In this document: positions 5,647-6,115 of the stretch, piece by piece
Layout of the letters: every line of letters begins with the position of its first letter
Numbering within the stretch: position 1 is the stretch's first letter
Assembly: GCA_002441055.1 (NCBI GenBank)
Contig: DJWR01000091.1
Location: 1 to 6,115 of the forward strand
Length of the DNA stretch: 6,115 nucleotides
Direction of reading: 5' to 3'
DNA from: Caulobacteraceae bacterium UBA6225
GTDB lineage: Bacteria > Pseudomonadota > Alphaproteobacteria > Caulobacterales > Caulobacteraceae
The notes under the pieces: model-generated
Database searches by the model: none
Told to the model about the DNA's origin: nothing
What the model saw: only the letters and a program-made list of their open reading frames with translations
Translations under genes and position numbers: made by a program

Positions 5647-5685
5647 GGGCCCTGCCTTAAGGGTCCCGCCGCCGCCATCGCGGCG
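5647..5685 (+). other. tandem hairpins in the rpsO-pnp spacer
   Basis: Two adjacent hairpins. The first pairs GGGCCCT (5647-5653) with AGGG-T-CCC (5660-5667), with one bulged T and a GCCTTA loop. The second pairs CGCCGC (5670-5675) with GCGGCG (5680-5685) around CATC. A third small one, GGGGC/GCCCC around CAAG, follows at 5733-5746. Together with the flanking hairpins they make the spacer highly structured. I see no ORF and no confident promoter in the spacer. Confidence 0.45.
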
Positions 5686-5769
5686 AACCACCACCGCCCC
5701 CCTCCGAGACAGGCCGGGGACTATCGGGCGGCGGGGCCAAGGCCCCAAGACGCACGCTGAGGGTTGCGA

Positions 5770-5809
5770 CGAAATCCTCATCACGCCTGTTCACCTGGAG
5801 AGGATTTCG
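5770..5809 (+). promoter_or_regulatory. perfect 10-bp stem-loop in the pnp leader
   Basis: CGAAATCCTC (5770-5779) is the exact reverse complement of GAGGATTTCG (5800-5809), separated by a 20-base loop, 65 bases before the pnp start. E. coli pnp mRNA is controlled by a leader stem-loop cut by RNase III and then acted on by PNPase itself. By position and shape this could be the equivalent element; that role is inferred. The 3' arm region contains GGAGAGGA, a good Shine-Dalgarno-like string with no start codon after it. The dyad could instead be an operator in DNA. Confidence 0.5.
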
Positions 5810-5831
5810 GAAGTCCGACGCCCTGTCCGCC

Positions 5832-5854
5832 CCCGCCAGGAATACGCCTGCGGG
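5832..5854 (+). promoter_or_regulatory. hairpin just before the pnp ribosome binding region
   Basis: CCCGC-C-AGG (5832-5840) pairs with CCTGCGGG (5847-5854), eight base pairs with one bulged C and an AATACG loop. It ends 20 bases before the pnp ATG, next to the A-rich ribosome binding region, so it could limit or position ribosome loading. Confidence 0.35.
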
Positions 5855-5874
5855 ATCTGAAAGAAGAAAAACTC

Positions 5875-6115
5875 ATGTTCGACATCAAACGTAAGACGAT
5901 CGAGTGGGGCGGTAAGACGCTGACCCTCGAAACCGGCCGCATGGCCCGTCAGGCTGACGGCGCGGTTCTGGCCACCTATGGCGAGACCGTGGTGCTGGCC
6001 ACCGCCGTGTTCGCCAAGAGCGCCAAGCCCGGCCAGGACTTCTTCCCCCTGACCGTGAACTATCAGGAAAAGACCTATGCCGCGGGCAAGATCCCCGGCG
6101 GTTTCTTCAAGCGCG
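5875..6115 (+). CDS. pnp: polyribonucleotide nucleotidyltransferase (PNPase), 5' part
   Basis: The first 80 codons of PNPase, a trimeric enzyme that degrades RNA 3' to 5' using phosphate and can also add nucleotides; it is a component of many RNA degradosomes. The start reads MFDIKRKTIEWGGKTLTLET, then G-R-M-A-R-Q-A-D-G-A-V-L, E-T-V-V-L-A-T-A-V and the highly conserved K-P-G-Q-D-F-F-P-L-T-V-N-Y-Q-E-K-T-Y-A-A. It continues G-K-I-P-G-G-F-F-K-R. This is the N-terminal RNase PH-like domain; the catalytic second RNase PH domain and the KH and S1 domains lie beyond the window. The Shine-Dalgarno is weak: an A-rich tract with GAAAGAAG. The gene is truncated by the window edge, not by mutation. Confidence 0.98.
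   Translation, partial: MFDIKRKTIEWGGKTLTLETGRMARQADGAVLATYGETVVLATAVFAKSAKPGQDFFPLTVNYQEKTYAAGKIPGGFFKR

Overview
The window is GC-rich DNA from an alphaproteobacterium, most likely Caulobacteraceae (Caulobacter, Phenylobacterium or Brevundimonas type). This rests on the style of the RbfA, TruB and DUF2939-like proteins, the strong preference for CTG/CTC and G/C-ending codons, and a -10 element that matches the Caulobacter housekeeping consensus GCTANAWC exactly. The lineage is inferred from these traits and was not searched.

Left third (1-1636): an accessory-looking stretch of very small genes with relaxed codon use. It holds a 22-codon single-pass membrane miniprotein on the minus strand (69-137). 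On the plus strand follow four small ORFs: a HicB-like protein (554-814), an unknown protein with a faint HicA-like layout (818-1048), an unknown 64-residue protein (1069-1263), and a two-helix membrane protein that can only start at TTG (1270-1446). In both successive pairs the second ORF lies in the same reading frame as the first, just beyond a single stop codon. I see no convincing gene in 138-468.

Centre (1637-3865): a minus-strand tRNA-Ala with anticodon CGC and its own promoter stands back to back with a plus-strand promoter. The latter leads into a tight run of genes: YggT-family membrane protein, DUF167 (YggU) protein, a DUF2939-like lipoprotein, and a dienelactone-hydrolase-family enzyme. 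The first two are a pair seen in many proteobacteria; the last two may simply be co-transcribed passengers.

Right third (3866-6115): the conserved translation and RNA-decay cluster rbfA-truB-rpsO-pnp. RbfA matures the 30S subunit, TruB makes pseudouridine 55 in tRNA, S15 is a primary 16S-binding protein, and PNPase degrades RNA. nusA and infB, the usual upstream partners, are not in the 2 kb before rbfA. The 268-base rpsO-pnp spacer is packed with hairpins, including a perfect 10-bp dyad with a 20-nt loop that is a good candidate for a PNPase/RNase III autoregulatory leader. pnp runs off the right edge.

The most unusual signals are the abrupt leucine-codon switch inside truB at codon 218, the structured pnp leader, and the paired same-frame small ORFs on the left. 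I found no CRISPR array, insertion sequence, integrase or phage gene.
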